A stretch of DNA of 12,435 nt. Origin: an uncultured Steroidobacter sp. Lineage in GTDB: Bacteria; Pseudomonadota; Gammaproteobacteria; Steroidobacterales; Steroidobacteraceae. Location: assembly GCA_946478975.1 (NCBI GenBank), contig CAMLEO010000214.1, forward strand, positions 1 through 12,435, written 5' to 3'. A program made the translations under genes and the position numbers. This document shows positions 1 through 8,022 of the stretch, in pieces; position 1 is the stretch's first letter; each line of letters starts with the position of its first letter. The notes under the pieces are model-generated. The model saw only the letters and a list, made by a program, of their open reading frames with translations. It searched no databases and was not told where the DNA came from.

Positions 1-430
1 GCAGAAGATCTACAAGGGCTGGAACTTCTGGACCGAGGACGCGGAGCAGGTGCAGGCGCTGCTCGCGCCGTTCGATAAAGTCACGGTGTTCTACGGCCAC
101 GTGCACCAGATTCAATACAACCAGATCGGCAACATCGCGTTCACATCGGCGATGGCGACTGCTTGGCCCTGGCCGTATCCGCAGAGTTACGCGCAGGCTC
201 AGCAGGTATTGCCGAAGCTGACGGTGCACATGAATCGTGCCGATCCGTTCTTCGAGCGCGACGCGACCGGCTGGCAGTTCATCGACGTGAACACCGGGCG
301 CGCTGCGGCCACGTACAACCTATATACCAACACCACGCGCACGGTGGCCTTCGATCCGCAGACCGGCCGTCCGGTGGACAAGGTCTATCAGCCGGAAGAC
401 AAGCGCATCTCCCCGCAGATGCACTACTGA
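1..430 (+). CDS. Metallophosphoesterase, C-terminal part (5' end outside window)
   Basis: The frame is open from base 2 through the left edge and ends with TGA at 428-430, so only the last ~142 residues are present. A GHVHQ motif (codons near 95-109) matches the metal-binding GHxH block of calcineurin-like phosphoesterases. It is followed by a hydrophobic beta segment and a Tyr/Pro-rich tail rather than another enzyme domain. Proteins of this family hydrolyse phosphoester bonds using a two-metal centre; the substrate cannot be told from this part. An in-frame GTG at 50 is an internal codon, because coding sequence continues upstream of it without a stop. The next gene starts 9 bases after the stop. 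Its two downstream neighbours are exported, so a periplasmic location (often Tat-dependent in such enzymes) is plausible, but the N-terminus needed to show it is missing. Confidence 0.8.
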   Translation, partial: QKIYKGWNFWTEDAEQVQALLAPFDKVTVFYGHVHQIQYNQIGNIAFTSAMATAWPWPYPQSYAQAQQVLPKLTVHMNRADPFFERDATGWQFIDVNTGRAAATYNLYTNTTRTVAFDPQTGRPVDKVYQPEDKRISPQMHY

Positions 431-439
431 GCTATCACT

Positions 440-841
440 ATGAAACTAACATCACTGTTCGCTTGTGCGGTCGTGGCGTTCGGCGCCGCCGGCGTGGCAA
501 ATGCCGACGAGTTCACGAAGGAAGACCTGGCTCGCTGGCAGTCGCAGTTCGACGGCGTGGTGAAGCAGGGCCGCGCGCTGTGGACCGATCCGAAGATGGG
601 CAAGAACGGCGTCGTGTGCGCGCAATGCCATCCAAACGCGGCCAACACGCATCCGGAAACTTATCCCAAGTTCCAGAAGCAGTTGGGCAAGGTCGCGAAC
701 CTGTGGGAGATGGTGAACTGGTGCCTGCGCAATCCACTGGAAGGCGATCAGCTTGCTGCCGATGATCCGAAGATGACGGCGTTGCTGACGTACATCACGT
801 GGGAACGTCGCGGGGTGAAGCTCGAACCGGGGAAACATTGA
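440..841 (+). CDS. Small exported monohaem c-type cytochrome
   Basis: The 133-residue product starts with a typical Sec signal peptide (basic start, hydrophobic core, cleavage probably after VANA near residue 22). It has one covalent haem site, CAQCH, at C60-C63-H64. A Met for the distal haem ligand could be M91 or M112. An unpaired Cys at 95 (motif NWCLRNP) is also present, which would be unusual for a plain electron carrier. The mature protein is about 111 residues, the size of a class I-like cytochrome domain. It should act in the periplasm as an electron carrier. The WCLRNP region and the YPKFQKQLG segment recall cytochromes tied to sulfur-compound oxidation, but I only recall this similarity and have not tested it. 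Shine-Dalgarno complementarity is poor (GAG at 429-431). It lies 9 bases after the phosphoesterase gene, and its stop overlaps the start of the rhodanese gene. Confidence 0.88.
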   Translation: MKLTSLFACAVVAFGAAGVANADEFTKEDLARWQSQFDGVVKQGRALWTDPKMGKNGVVCAQCHPNAANTHPETYPKFQKQLGKVANLWEMVNWCLRNPLEGDQLAADDPKMTALLTYITWERRGVKLEPGKH

Positions 842-1224
842 TGCGAGCGTTACTGGTCGCTGCCGCGATGGCATTTGCTGTGTGGGCTCACGCCGATGAG
901 CCGACGCCGAGGATCACTCAGGAAGCGCTGCTCAAACGCATCGAGCAGAAAGACGCGTCGACGATCATTCTCGACGTGCGCACGCCGGAGGAGTTTGCAG
1001 CCGGCCACGTTCCCGGCGCGATCAACATTCCTTACACCCATCTTCCTGCTCGCGTTTCCGAGCTGAAGGATGCCGGTAGTAAAGATGTCGTTCTCTACTG
1101 CGCGACCGGCGTGCGTGCAGAGCGTGCGGCCGGGCGCATACGCGAGCAGGGCTACACCCGCTTGTTACATCTCGACGGCGACATGCGGGGCTGGGACGAG
1201 AAGAACCGTCCGAAGGAAAAGTAG
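841..1224 (+). CDS. Exported single-domain rhodanese (sulfurtransferase)
   Basis: The 127-residue product has a short signal peptide (cleavage after AHA near residue 18) and one rhodanese domain (about 23-122). The hallmarks are LDVRTPEEF with AGHVPGAINIPY (44-65) and the active-site loop starting at Cys87 (CATGVRA), followed by a C-terminal WDE segment. Rhodaneses carry a persulfide on this Cys and pass sulfur to acceptors such as thiols or cyanide. The ATG at 841 is chosen over an in-frame start at 799: it overlaps the cytochrome stop (TGATG), has GGGGAA just upstream, and leaves a clean signal peptide at the N-terminus. The overlap implies translational coupling with the cytochrome, so the two proteins are probably made together in the periplasm. 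The true sulfur donor and acceptor cannot be deduced. Confidence 0.9.
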   Translation: MRALLVAAAMAFAVWAHADEPTPRITQEALLKRIEQKDASTIILDVRTPEEFAAGHVPGAINIPYTHLPARVSELKDAGSKDVVLYCATGVRAERAAGRIREQGYTRLLHLDGDMRGWDEKNRPKEK

Positions 1225-1361
1225 GCCAACCTTTGTCATAAGTCGGTCTGCCATAATTGATCACGATTCGCGCTTGATCCGCCAACGCGTGCTGCGGCAT
1301 CGTTCGCACGCACCAATACAGTCACGGACCTGATGAAGATCAGCGACGGAACGGCGATCAC

Positions 1362-3689
1362 ATGGCTACCTTCGATTCAATTCGCGCGAGCGCGGTATGC
1401 GTTGCGCTCGCTATCCCCCATTTCGCCAGCGCAGCCGTTGAGTTGCGGTTACCCGAGCCAGATCGCGGCTCAGCATGGTTTGCTCCTGCCCTCGTCACCC
1501 ACAATCGCGAGATGTGCGACATGGCCTTGCAGGCCGAACGCTCCGAGTTCTTCGCGCCGGACGATCCGCAGCCGGACATTACCGGTTTGGCCGCTCTTAC
1601 GACCAAAGATGACAAGCCGATCGCAGACCCGGATGTCGCCGCGCTCAACGAATATCCGCTCGAGCTGACGCTCACCCTGCCGAATCGCAGTCGCGCGTTC
1701 GTTCGTTTCGAAGGGTATCCCGGCTGCGGCGGCGGATGCGAGACCGCCGCGGTGCGTATCGACGATGAACGCATCGTCGATGACCAGTCGGCCGAAGTCC
1801 TGCCGCGAACGGATCGCTATGGACCGAACCGATGGCGCCTGTTCAAGGACCCGGGCGGCGATTTCTACTTGCGAGGCAGGCTGGATGACCACACTCAGTG
1901 GTATCGAGTTGCCGCTTCCAATCGCTTCGAGCTCGCCTGTGACATTGCCTTGCGGCCGGATACGAGCAATGGCAAGGCAGCGGTGTACTCACAAGAAGTG
2001 TTCGACGCCATCGAGTCGTTGCGTGTAGCCGCTGCTCGCATGGCCGGAGATGGCAGCGGTTGCGGCGGGATGGCTGCCCGATTCTGGCCGCGCTACCGTC
2101 AAGAGAATTTGGAAATGGCGCTCTATCGCCCCTGGGCGGTCGTGGAGCGTCACGAATTTGAAAGTGACAACAGCGCACGCGATTACGCTCGCATTGCCGA
2201 TCAGTTGCAACTGTGGTCGCTCGGCGGAGTGATGGAGTTTGGAGCCCTTACTGCGTATCAAACCGAACTGGCTCGTGCCACTGCCTCGGTCGCACAGTTC
2301 TACCGCGCAAAGTTCAGGTGGGCGCCGGATCGTGCGGCGGAAATGGCCGACGCAGCCTTGAAGGGAGCGATCAGCAGTGGTTTCGGCTTTTACGATTACT
2401 TTCCCTATCGTGGGTTGGGAGAGCGCGAGCTCAGGCAAGCCATTCTGTCGCGAGCGCCGCTGGAACAAATTCGCAGCATTACCTTCAATGTCGGGCAAAT
2501 CGATCGCGAAGGCCAGGACAGCATTCTCAACGTCGCGATCGAATACCCCGAAGCGCTCGGCTATCTGCTACAGAACGGCTTCAATCCAAACATCGGCAAC
2601 GAGTTCGGCAAAACGCCGCTCATGTACGCCGCGCAATACAACCAAGCGGCTGCTGCCGAGTTGTTGCTCAATGCCGGTGCAGACGCGAATGCCACGACGC
2701 ATTTGCCTCAAGACTCGTGCGCATTCTCCATCGTCACGGAGAGCTTGACGCCACTGCACTATGCCGCGCGCTACTCATCGGCTCGTTTGATCCAACTGCT
2801 GCTGGATCGCGGCGCTGTCACGTTTATTCAAAGCACCGGCGGAGGCCATCCTGAGTATCCGCTCGATCGATTGCATAGATACGCAGGCGCCGGCGAGGAG
2901 AATGAACGTAACCCGCACATCGCGGCAGCTGAGATCGACGGACTGGCTCGATTGCTCGCCATACCTTCCGACTCGCAACGGCACACCATGGCGACGGATT
3001 TGGTGACTCGCGCTCGTTCGGCATACTCACGCGGCGACACGGAGCAGGCATATCAAAAATTGCGCTTGGCATTGCTGGCGCAGCCCGATCGCTTTGACGC
3101 AATCGCCGATTTGCCTTTGATCGCGTTACGCGCGGGTTATATCGGGCCAGCGATTTCGGCAGCGAATCGAGCGACCAGGACTCTCACCCGCCCTGACGCG
3201 CTCGCCGCCGCCTGGTTCAACAAGGGATTGATCTGCGAACATCCGCAGGCACTGGAGGTTGTTACGATCGACGATGCTCGCTGCGATCTCGATCCCCTGC
3301 AGCCGTTTGTCCAATCCTGGAAGCTGCAGCCGTCGGCTGTTCGTGGCGATAAGCTGCAGGCTCTCATCCACGAAAAGTCGGCGTCGTGTCTTGCCACCGA
3401 CCCCGGCCGCCACTATCGCATCGCGCTCAAAGATCTCTATCAATCCTTTCGCATCTATGCGTTACACCCTGCGAAAGAGGAAATCGATACAGCGCAGATT
3501 CGATGGGCCGGCTACGAGTCGCAGTCCGGACCGGTGGAGCCCAAGCTGGCTGGAGCGCACGTCGTGGATCGTTTCAGCCTGGGCGAGCAGGAGGTGACTC
3601 TGCTGGAAGTGCCCGTCTCTCATATGAGTGGCAATCCCAGAAAACTCCGGCTCTGGATCGAAGGTCGGGAATGTTCGCCTGAGCTTTAA
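1362..3689 (+). CDS. Exported ankyrin/TPR-like repeat protein of unknown function
   Basis: The 775-residue product has a signal peptide (cleavage after ASA near residue 24). Residues 25-375 match nothing I recognise and hold several Cys, including a glycine-rich GCGGGC at 121-126, which could form disulfides in the periplasm. Residues about 383-487 contain ankyrin-like units. The clearest are at 413-445 (GKTPLMYAA, ELLLNAGADAN) and 460-487 (LTPLHYAA, LIQLLLDRGA), with a degenerate unit before them. Residues about 546-620 look like TPR-type helical pairs. The tail (about 690-775) is rich in beta-type residues. Such repeats usually bind other proteins, so a scaffold or inhibitor role outside the cytoplasm is an inference only. 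The gap upstream (1225-1361) has a lone good -10-like CATAAT at 1252-1257 with no matching -35. The RBS is weak. It converges on the next gene. Confidence 0.82.
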   Translation: MATFDSIRASAVCVALAIPHFASAAVELRLPEPDRGSAWFAPALVTHNREMCDMALQAERSEFFAPDDPQPDITGLAALTTKDDKPIADPDVAALNEYPLELTLTLPNRSRAFVRFEGYPGCGGGCETAAVRIDDERIVDDQSAEVLPRTDRYGPNRWRLFKDPGGDFYLRGRLDDHTQWYRVAASNRFELACDIALRPDTSNGKAAVYSQEVFDAIESLRVAAARMAGDGSGCGGMAARFWPRYRQENLEMALYRPWAVVERHEFESDNSARDYARIADQLQLWSLGGVMEFGALTAYQTELARATASVAQFYRAKFRWAPDRAAEMADAALKGAISSGFGFYDYFPYRGLGERELRQAILSRAPLEQIRSITFNVGQIDREGQDSILNVAIEYPEALGYLLQNGFNPNIGNEFGKTPLMYAAQYNQAAAAELLLNAGADANATTHLPQDSCAFSIVTESLTPLHYAARYSSARLIQLLLDRGAVTFIQSTGGGHPEYPLDRLHRYAGAGEENERNPHIAAAEIDGLARLLAIPSDSQRHTMATDLVTRARSAYSRGDTEQAYQKLRLALLAQPDRFDAIADLPLIALRAGYIGPAISAANRATRTLTRPDALAAAWFNKGLICEHPQALEVVTIDDARCDLDPLQPFVQSWKLQPSAVRGDKLQALIHEKSASCLATDPGRHYRIALKDLYQSFRIYALHPAKEEIDTAQIRWAGYESQSGPVEPKLAGAHVVDRFSLGEQEVTLLEVPVSHMSGNPRKLRLWIEGRECSPEL

Positions 3690-3707
3690 AGCGCGCTCAC
3701 CGCGCTT
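3689..3707. terminator. Hairpin between convergent genes, possible bidirectional terminator
   Basis: AAGCGCG (3689-3695) and CGCGCTT (3701-3707) are perfect inverted repeats around a 5-base loop. The hairpin touches the TAA of the plus-strand gene and carries the TGA of the minus-strand gene in its loop. On the minus strand the stem is followed by TTTAAA, on the plus strand only by TT, so U-tracts are short. Position between two converging genes supports a terminator; weak U-tracts lower certainty. Confidence 0.5.
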
Positions 3708-4824
3708 CCAGCGCTCGCTGCAAATCCTCGATCAAATCTTCCGCACTCTCCAGCCCCACCGACACTCGCAGCAGATTCTGTGGTGTAACGGTGTGCGGCC
3801 CCTCCACCGAGGCGCGGTGCTCGATGAGCGACTCGACGCCGCCCAGGCTGGTCGCTCGAATGAAAATCTCCGTCTTTGCAGCGACAGCAAATGCCTCGTC
3901 GCGTCCGCCACGCACGCAAAACGACAACATGGCGCCGAAGCCGCCTTTCATCTGGCGTTGAGCAATCGCGTGGCCCGGGTGCGTGTCGAGCCCCGGATAA
4001 AACACGCGCTCCACATTCTTGTGACTTTGCAGGAAGCCCGCGATGCGGCTGGCGTTGTGAGTTTGCGCGCGAACCCGGCAGGACAACGTCGTGAGGCTGC
4101 GCCGAAGCAACCAGCAATCGAACGGCGACGGCACGCTGCCGACAGTGCCCTGATAATCGCGCAGCTTGTCGGAAAGCCCGCCACGGTCGCGAGTGATGAC
4201 GGCGCCGCCCGTGAGATCGCTGTGGCCGCCGAAAAATTTAGTGCTCGAATGCATCACCAGATCGGCGCCCAGTTCCAGCGGACGCTGAAACACCGGCGTC
4301 GCGAATGTATTGTCACAGCAAACCATCGCGCCACGGCCGTGCGCGAGATCGGCAATCGCTTCGATGTCGCTGATGTTCAACATCGGGTTGGAGGGAGTTT
4401 CGATCCACACCAGGCGCGTGTTGTCTCGCAAGGCCTCGCGCACGGCGTCGATGTTAGTCATATCCACGAACGAATGTGTCACTCCCACCGGCGCCAGCAC
4501 GTCGCGCAGTTGTTTCGCCGTGCCGTGGTAGCACTCGATCGGCGCAACGACGTGATCGCCTGGGCGGAGCAGGCTGAATACAGCCATCGAGGCGGCCGAG
4601 CCGGAGCTGTATGCGACCGCATCGTCGCCGCCTTCGAGCGCGGCGATACATTGCTCTACGTCACGACGGCCGGGATTGTCGGCGCGCGAGTAGGAGTAAC
4701 CTCGCGAAAACTCGCCGTCGATGTCGCGTTCGTAAGTTGTGCTCAGATACATCGGCGGCGCGACCGAACCAGTGCGAGGTTCGACATCGCGGCCGACGTG
4801 AATGGATAAGGTTTCGAATTTCAT
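3697..4824 (-). CDS. PLP-dependent trans-sulfuration enzyme (cystathionine gamma-synthase/beta-lyase family)
   Basis: The 375-residue product has the full Cys/Met-metabolism PLP enzyme fold. The PLP-binding lysine is K196 in [12 protein letters not shown]. The YSR motif that contacts the phosphate from the partner subunit is at 45-47. Tyr99 (ECYHGT) should stack on the PLP ring, D171 (CCDNTFATP) should pair with the ring nitrogen, and the substrate-end motif SLGGVESL is at 326-333. Members make or break cystathionine, or form or cleave related sulfur amino acids, in the cytoplasm. The motifs do not separate MetB, MetC, CGL or methionine gamma-lyase. The usual NPT after YSR is NPG here, and the C-terminal region is shorter than in E. 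coli MetB. The ATG at 4824 is preferred to GTG at 4830 because GAGA lies at a workable distance only from the ATG. It lies 94 bases behind the RND permease on the same strand, so readthrough is possible. Confidence 0.9.
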   Translation of the reverse strand: MKFETLSIHVGRDVEPRTGSVAPPMYLSTTYERDIDGEFSRGYSYSRADNPGRRDVEQCIAALEGGDDAVAYSSGSAASMAVFSLLRPGDHVVAPIECYHGTAKQLRDVLAPVGVTHSFVDMTNIDAVREALRDNTRLVWIETPSNPMLNISDIEAIADLAHGRGAMVCCDNTFATPVFQRPLELGADLVMHSSTKFFGGHSDLTGGAVITRDRGGLSDKLRDYQGTVGSVPSPFDCWLLRRSLTTLSCRVRAQTHNASRIAGFLQSHKNVERVFYPGLDTHPGHAIAQRQMKGGFGAMLSFCVRGGRDEAFAVAAKTEIFIRATSLGGVESLIEHRASVEGPHTVTPQNLLRVSVGLESAEDLIEDLQRALEAR

Positions 4825-4918
4825 CGACACGTCTCACTGCTCGAATCGAGCCGCCACTCTACTGCAAAGCGGCGGCGTGAGCATGTCGTCTACCCGAAAG
4901 CGGAACGGCAAGGCCGGA

Positions 4919-7900
4919 TCATGGCGTGGCGAGCGAGGCTTGCGCCGGCACGGCGCCGTTCGCGGCAGCAGTGTCGGATTCCACCTGGATGGGCGGCGGA
5001 ATCAGCTTGTACATCACCGGCGTCACGATGCGGGCGATCAGCGTCGACGAGACCAGGCCTCCGATGATCACCCACGCCAGCGGCGAGTACATGCCCGCAT
5101 TCTGCAGCGCCAGCGGCAGCAGGCCGCCAATCGCCGTCGCGCTCGTGAGCAGGATGGGCAGGAAACGAATCTCACCGGCGCGCTCGATCGCCTCGTCCAA
5201 CGGCACGCCTTGCGAGCGTAGTTGATTGGTGAAGTCGACCAGCAGGATGGAATTCTTGGTCTCGATGCCGATCAGCGCGATGAAGCCGATCGTCGCCGTG
5301 AACGAGATGCTGTAGCCCGCAAGCGCCAGCGCAGTGATGCCGCCGGCGATGCCGAAGGGCACGACGCTCAGCACGATGAGCGTGCTCTTGAAGCTGCCGA
5401 ACTCCAGGACCAGCACGGCGACGATGCCGAGCAAAGCGACAATGGTTGCTGCCTGCAGGCCGCCGAAGCTTTCTGCACGGCTTTCGAGCTCGCCGCCCGG
5501 AACATACGAGTAACCGCGCGGCCACTGCATTTGATTCAAACGTTTCAGCACGTCATCGGTCACGCGGTCCGTGTTGAAGCCGTGCTGAACTTCAGCATTG
5601 ATTGTGACAGCGCGTGAACGGTTGAACCGATCGATCTGCGTCGGCGCGGCGCTGAATTCAACTTGTGCCAGCTGGCTGAGCGGCAACGTTGCGCCCGTCA
5701 GCGTCGACACACGCACCTGATCCAGTGCATGGAGATCGGCACGCTCGACAATCGGCGTGCGCACCATGATGTCGTATTGCTCGCCATCCGTTTCTTTGTA
5801 CCGACTGGCCGGAATGCCGGCCACCGCCAGTCGAACGGCGCGATCGAACTCGATCACCGGCACACCGAGCAGCGCGGCCTTGTGCGAGTCGACTTTCAGC
5901 TGCAAGTTGGTGCGCTTGATGCGCATCGGGTTCTCGACATCGCGAGTGCCTGGTGTTTCCTGGATGATGTGCTCTACGCGCGCGGCGAGACGATCGAGTT
6001 CATCCAGCTCCGGCCCGATGACGCGGATGGCGATCGGCGCGCTGATCGGCGGACCGTTCTGGAACTCTTTGACGTAGATGTGCGCGTTCGGATAGCGCTT
6101 CAGCTGCCGACGCAGCTCGTCGAGCTTGCGCGGCGTCTCGGTCGTGTCGTAGTCCTTGAGCTTGACGAAGACATCGCCGTAGTTGCTTGCGCCCTCGTTG
6201 CCGAACTCGTTGTAATAGATCTTGGGATTGCCGCGGCCGAGGTTGGTGAAGTACGACGCGACCTCGGGCATCGTGCTGAGCTTCGATTCAACGAAGCGCA
6301 ATGCCCGATCCGTTTCCGCCAGGCTGCTGCCGTCCGGCGTTTCCACGGTCACCAGGAAATTCGGCGTATCCGCCTTCGGGAACAAGCTGAAGCCGATGAT
6401 CGCGCCGACGCCGATCATCACGACGATGCAGGCGACGATCGAGCCCCACACGGTCAGCTTCGGCTTCGCCAGTGCCCGGTGCAGCAGCGGTTGATAGAAA
6501 CGATGAATGCCCCGCTGAACCGCTTGCAGCAAACGATTGCCATGCGGATCTTCGTGCTTGCTCAGCATTCGGCTGGCAAGGAACGGAATGATCGTCAGCG
6601 CAACCAGCAACGACGCGAGCACAGTCGATAGCACCGCCGTCGGCAGCACTCGAATGAACTTGCCGGACGTGCCCGAGAGCATCATCAGCGGCAGGAACGC
6701 GAAGATGATGGTCGCGGTACAGCCAAGGATGGCAAGAAAGATCTGGCGCGTGGCGAGGATCGCAGCCTCGGTTCGCGAGTGACCTTCGCGCAGGAAGCGT
6801 GAGATGTTCTCAACCACGACGATCGAGTCGTCGACCAGCAAGCCGAGCGCGACGACGAATCCTGCAATCGAAATCTGATTCAGCGAATAGCCGAGCAGAT
6901 GCAGCGTCGACACGCCGATCGCGAGGGACAGCGGAATGGAGATCATCACCACGCTCGCCGCTCGCAATCCCAGCGGCAGCAAAGTGATGGCGACCAGCGC
7001 GATCGCGATCCCGAAGTCCGTGGTCAGTCGATTCAAACGCGTCGCGACGTTCTCGGATTGATCGAAGCCCAGCTCCAGCTTCACGCGCTTCGGCAGTTGC
7101 TCCTCATATTTCTTCGCCGCGGCGAGTACCCGATCGCGCACTTCGAAGATGTTGTAACCATCTTTCTGATTCGCCGTCACGAACACCGCACGCTTGCCGT
7201 TGAAGCGGCCGAGATACGTATGCTCTTGAGTGTCCCATTGCACGTCGGCGATGTCGCGAACGCGAACCGTCCGGCCGTCGACTGCGGCAACAACGGTGTC
7301 GCGCACTTCGTCGAGCGATTCGTAGCTGCCCGAAGTCTTGACGCTGAAGCTGCGGCTGCCCACGTCGATCGAGCCGCCCGGCACCGTCGTGTTCTCACTT
7401 TGCAAAGCCTCGATGACTTTACCGGGCGGGAGCCGGAGCTCCGCCATGCGCGGCAGATCGAGAGCGACGCGCAGCTCGCGTGCAGGATATGCCCATGTTT
7501 CCGACGTGCGCACGCCGTCGACCGCTTTGAGAACGTCTTTGAGCTCGCGTGCGTGATCTTCGAGCTCGCGATATGGGGCATCTTCGGACACCAGTGCGAA
7601 CTGCACGATGTTCACGAGGCCGGGATTGCTCTTCTTGATTTCCAGCCGCGCGATTTCCGAGGGCAGCGTCGGGCGGAGCGCGTTGATCTCACGCACCACC
7701 TCGTCATATTTCTTGTCCGCATCGACAGTCGCGTAGAACTCCACCAGCAAGGTCGCGAGGCCGTCGTTGCTGAACGATTCGATTTTCTTCACATCGTCGA
7801 GCTCGCTGACCCGATCCTCGATCGGCTTCACGACCAGGCGTTCGACGTCGCGCGGCTCGGCGCCGGGATAAGCAACAATCACTTGATAGACCGCGATGGG

Positions 7901-8020
7901 AAAGTACGGGTCTTCCTGGCGCGGAATGCTCATGTACGAAGAGACGCCGAGCGCCACCAGCATCGCGAAGGCGACCAGCGTGAACTGGTAGCGCTTGATG
8001 GGGAATTCCAGAAAGCTCAT
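4919..8020 (-). CDS. RND efflux permease, AcrB/HAE type
   Basis: The 1033-residue inner-membrane proton/drug antiporter has the family's usual length. Twelve membrane segments fit: TM1 at 12-32, TM2-TM6 between about 336 and 483, TM7 at 522-545, and TM8-TM12 between about 856 and 1003, with two large periplasmic loops. The proton-relay residues are intact: D397 and D398 in TM4 (GLLVDDSIVVVEN), K922 in TM10 (ETKNSILLVDF), and R952 and T959 near TM11. The DD pair fits drug/lipophile-type pumps rather than the metal-type CzcA pattern. The substrate is not evident. It would trimerise and dock with the adaptor and channel encoded upstream. Its ATG is 2 bases after the adaptor's stop, with GGGAG inside the end of the adaptor gene at 7-base spacing, so translation is coupled. 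After the stop there is only a 4-bp hairpin without a T-run. Confidence 0.96.
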   Translation of the reverse strand: MSFLEFPIKRYQFTLVAFAMLVALGVSSYMSIPRQEDPYFPIAVYQVIVAYPGAEPRDVERLVVKPIEDRVSELDDVKKIESFSNDGLATLLVEFYATVDADKKYDEVVREINALRPTLPSEIARLEIKKSNPGLVNIVQFALVSEDAPYRELEDHARELKDVLKAVDGVRTSETWAYPARELRVALDLPRMAELRLPPGKVIEALQSENTTVPGGSIDVGSRSFSVKTSGSYESLDEVRDTVVAAVDGRTVRVRDIADVQWDTQEHTYLGRFNGKRAVFVTANQKDGYNIFEVRDRVLAAAKKYEEQLPKRVKLELGFDQSENVATRLNRLTTDFGIAIALVAITLLPLGLRAASVVMISIPLSLAIGVSTLHLLGYSLNQISIAGFVVALGLLVDDSIVVVENISRFLREGHSRTEAAILATRQIFLAILGCTATIIFAFLPLMMLSGTSGKFIRVLPTAVLSTVLASLLVALTIIPFLASRMLSKHEDPHGNRLLQAVQRGIHRFYQPLLHRALAKPKLTVWGSIVACIVVMIGVGAIIGFSLFPKADTPNFLVTVETPDGSSLAETDRALRFVESKLSTMPEVASYFTNLGRGNPKIYYNEFGNEGASNYGDVFVKLKDYDTTETPRKLDELRRQLKRYPNAHIYVKEFQNGPPISAPIAIRVIGPELDELDRLAARVEHIIQETPGTRDVENPMRIKRTNLQLKVDSHKAALLGVPVIEFDRAVRLAVAGIPASRYKETDGEQYDIMVRTPIVERADLHALDQVRVSTLTGATLPLSQLAQVEFSAAPTQIDRFNRSRAVTINAEVQHGFNTDRVTDDVLKRLNQMQWPRGYSYVPGGELESRAESFGGLQAATIVALLGIVAVLVLEFGSFKSTLIVLSVVPFGIAGGITALALAGYSISFTATIGFIALIGIETKNSILLVDFTNQLRSQGVPLDEAIERAGEIRFLPILLTSATAIGGLLPLALQNAGMYSPLAWVIIGGLVSSTLIARIVTPVMYKLIPPPIQVESDTAAANGAVPAQASLATP

Positions 8021-8022
8021 GG

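Noticed and set aside
1225..1252. Terminator after the rhodanese gene (GGCCAACC ... GGTCTGCC)
   Set aside because: The arms pair at only six of eight positions across a 13-base loop, and no T-run follows.
1233..1257. Promoter before the ankyrin-type gene (TTGTCA and CATAAT)
   Set aside because: The two boxes are only 13 bases apart, too close for a sigma-70 promoter, and no good -35 lies 16-18 bases before CATAAT.
3628..4809. Plus-strand open frame (393 codons) opposite the PLP enzyme gene
   Set aside because: It overlaps the clearly homologous enzyme on the other strand, starts inside the ankyrin-type gene, and has Arg-rich, low-complexity composition without motifs.
4850..4876. Hairpin GCCGCC/GGCGGC between the permease and PLP enzyme genes
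   Set aside because: The loop is 15 bases long, there is no T-run on either strand, and such GC arms are expected by chance in this DNA. No riboswitch-like fold was evident.
5663..6631. Plus-strand open frame (322 codons) within the permease region
   Set aside because: It is an antisense shadow of the permease; frequent Arg, Asp and His codons reflect complementary codon bias.
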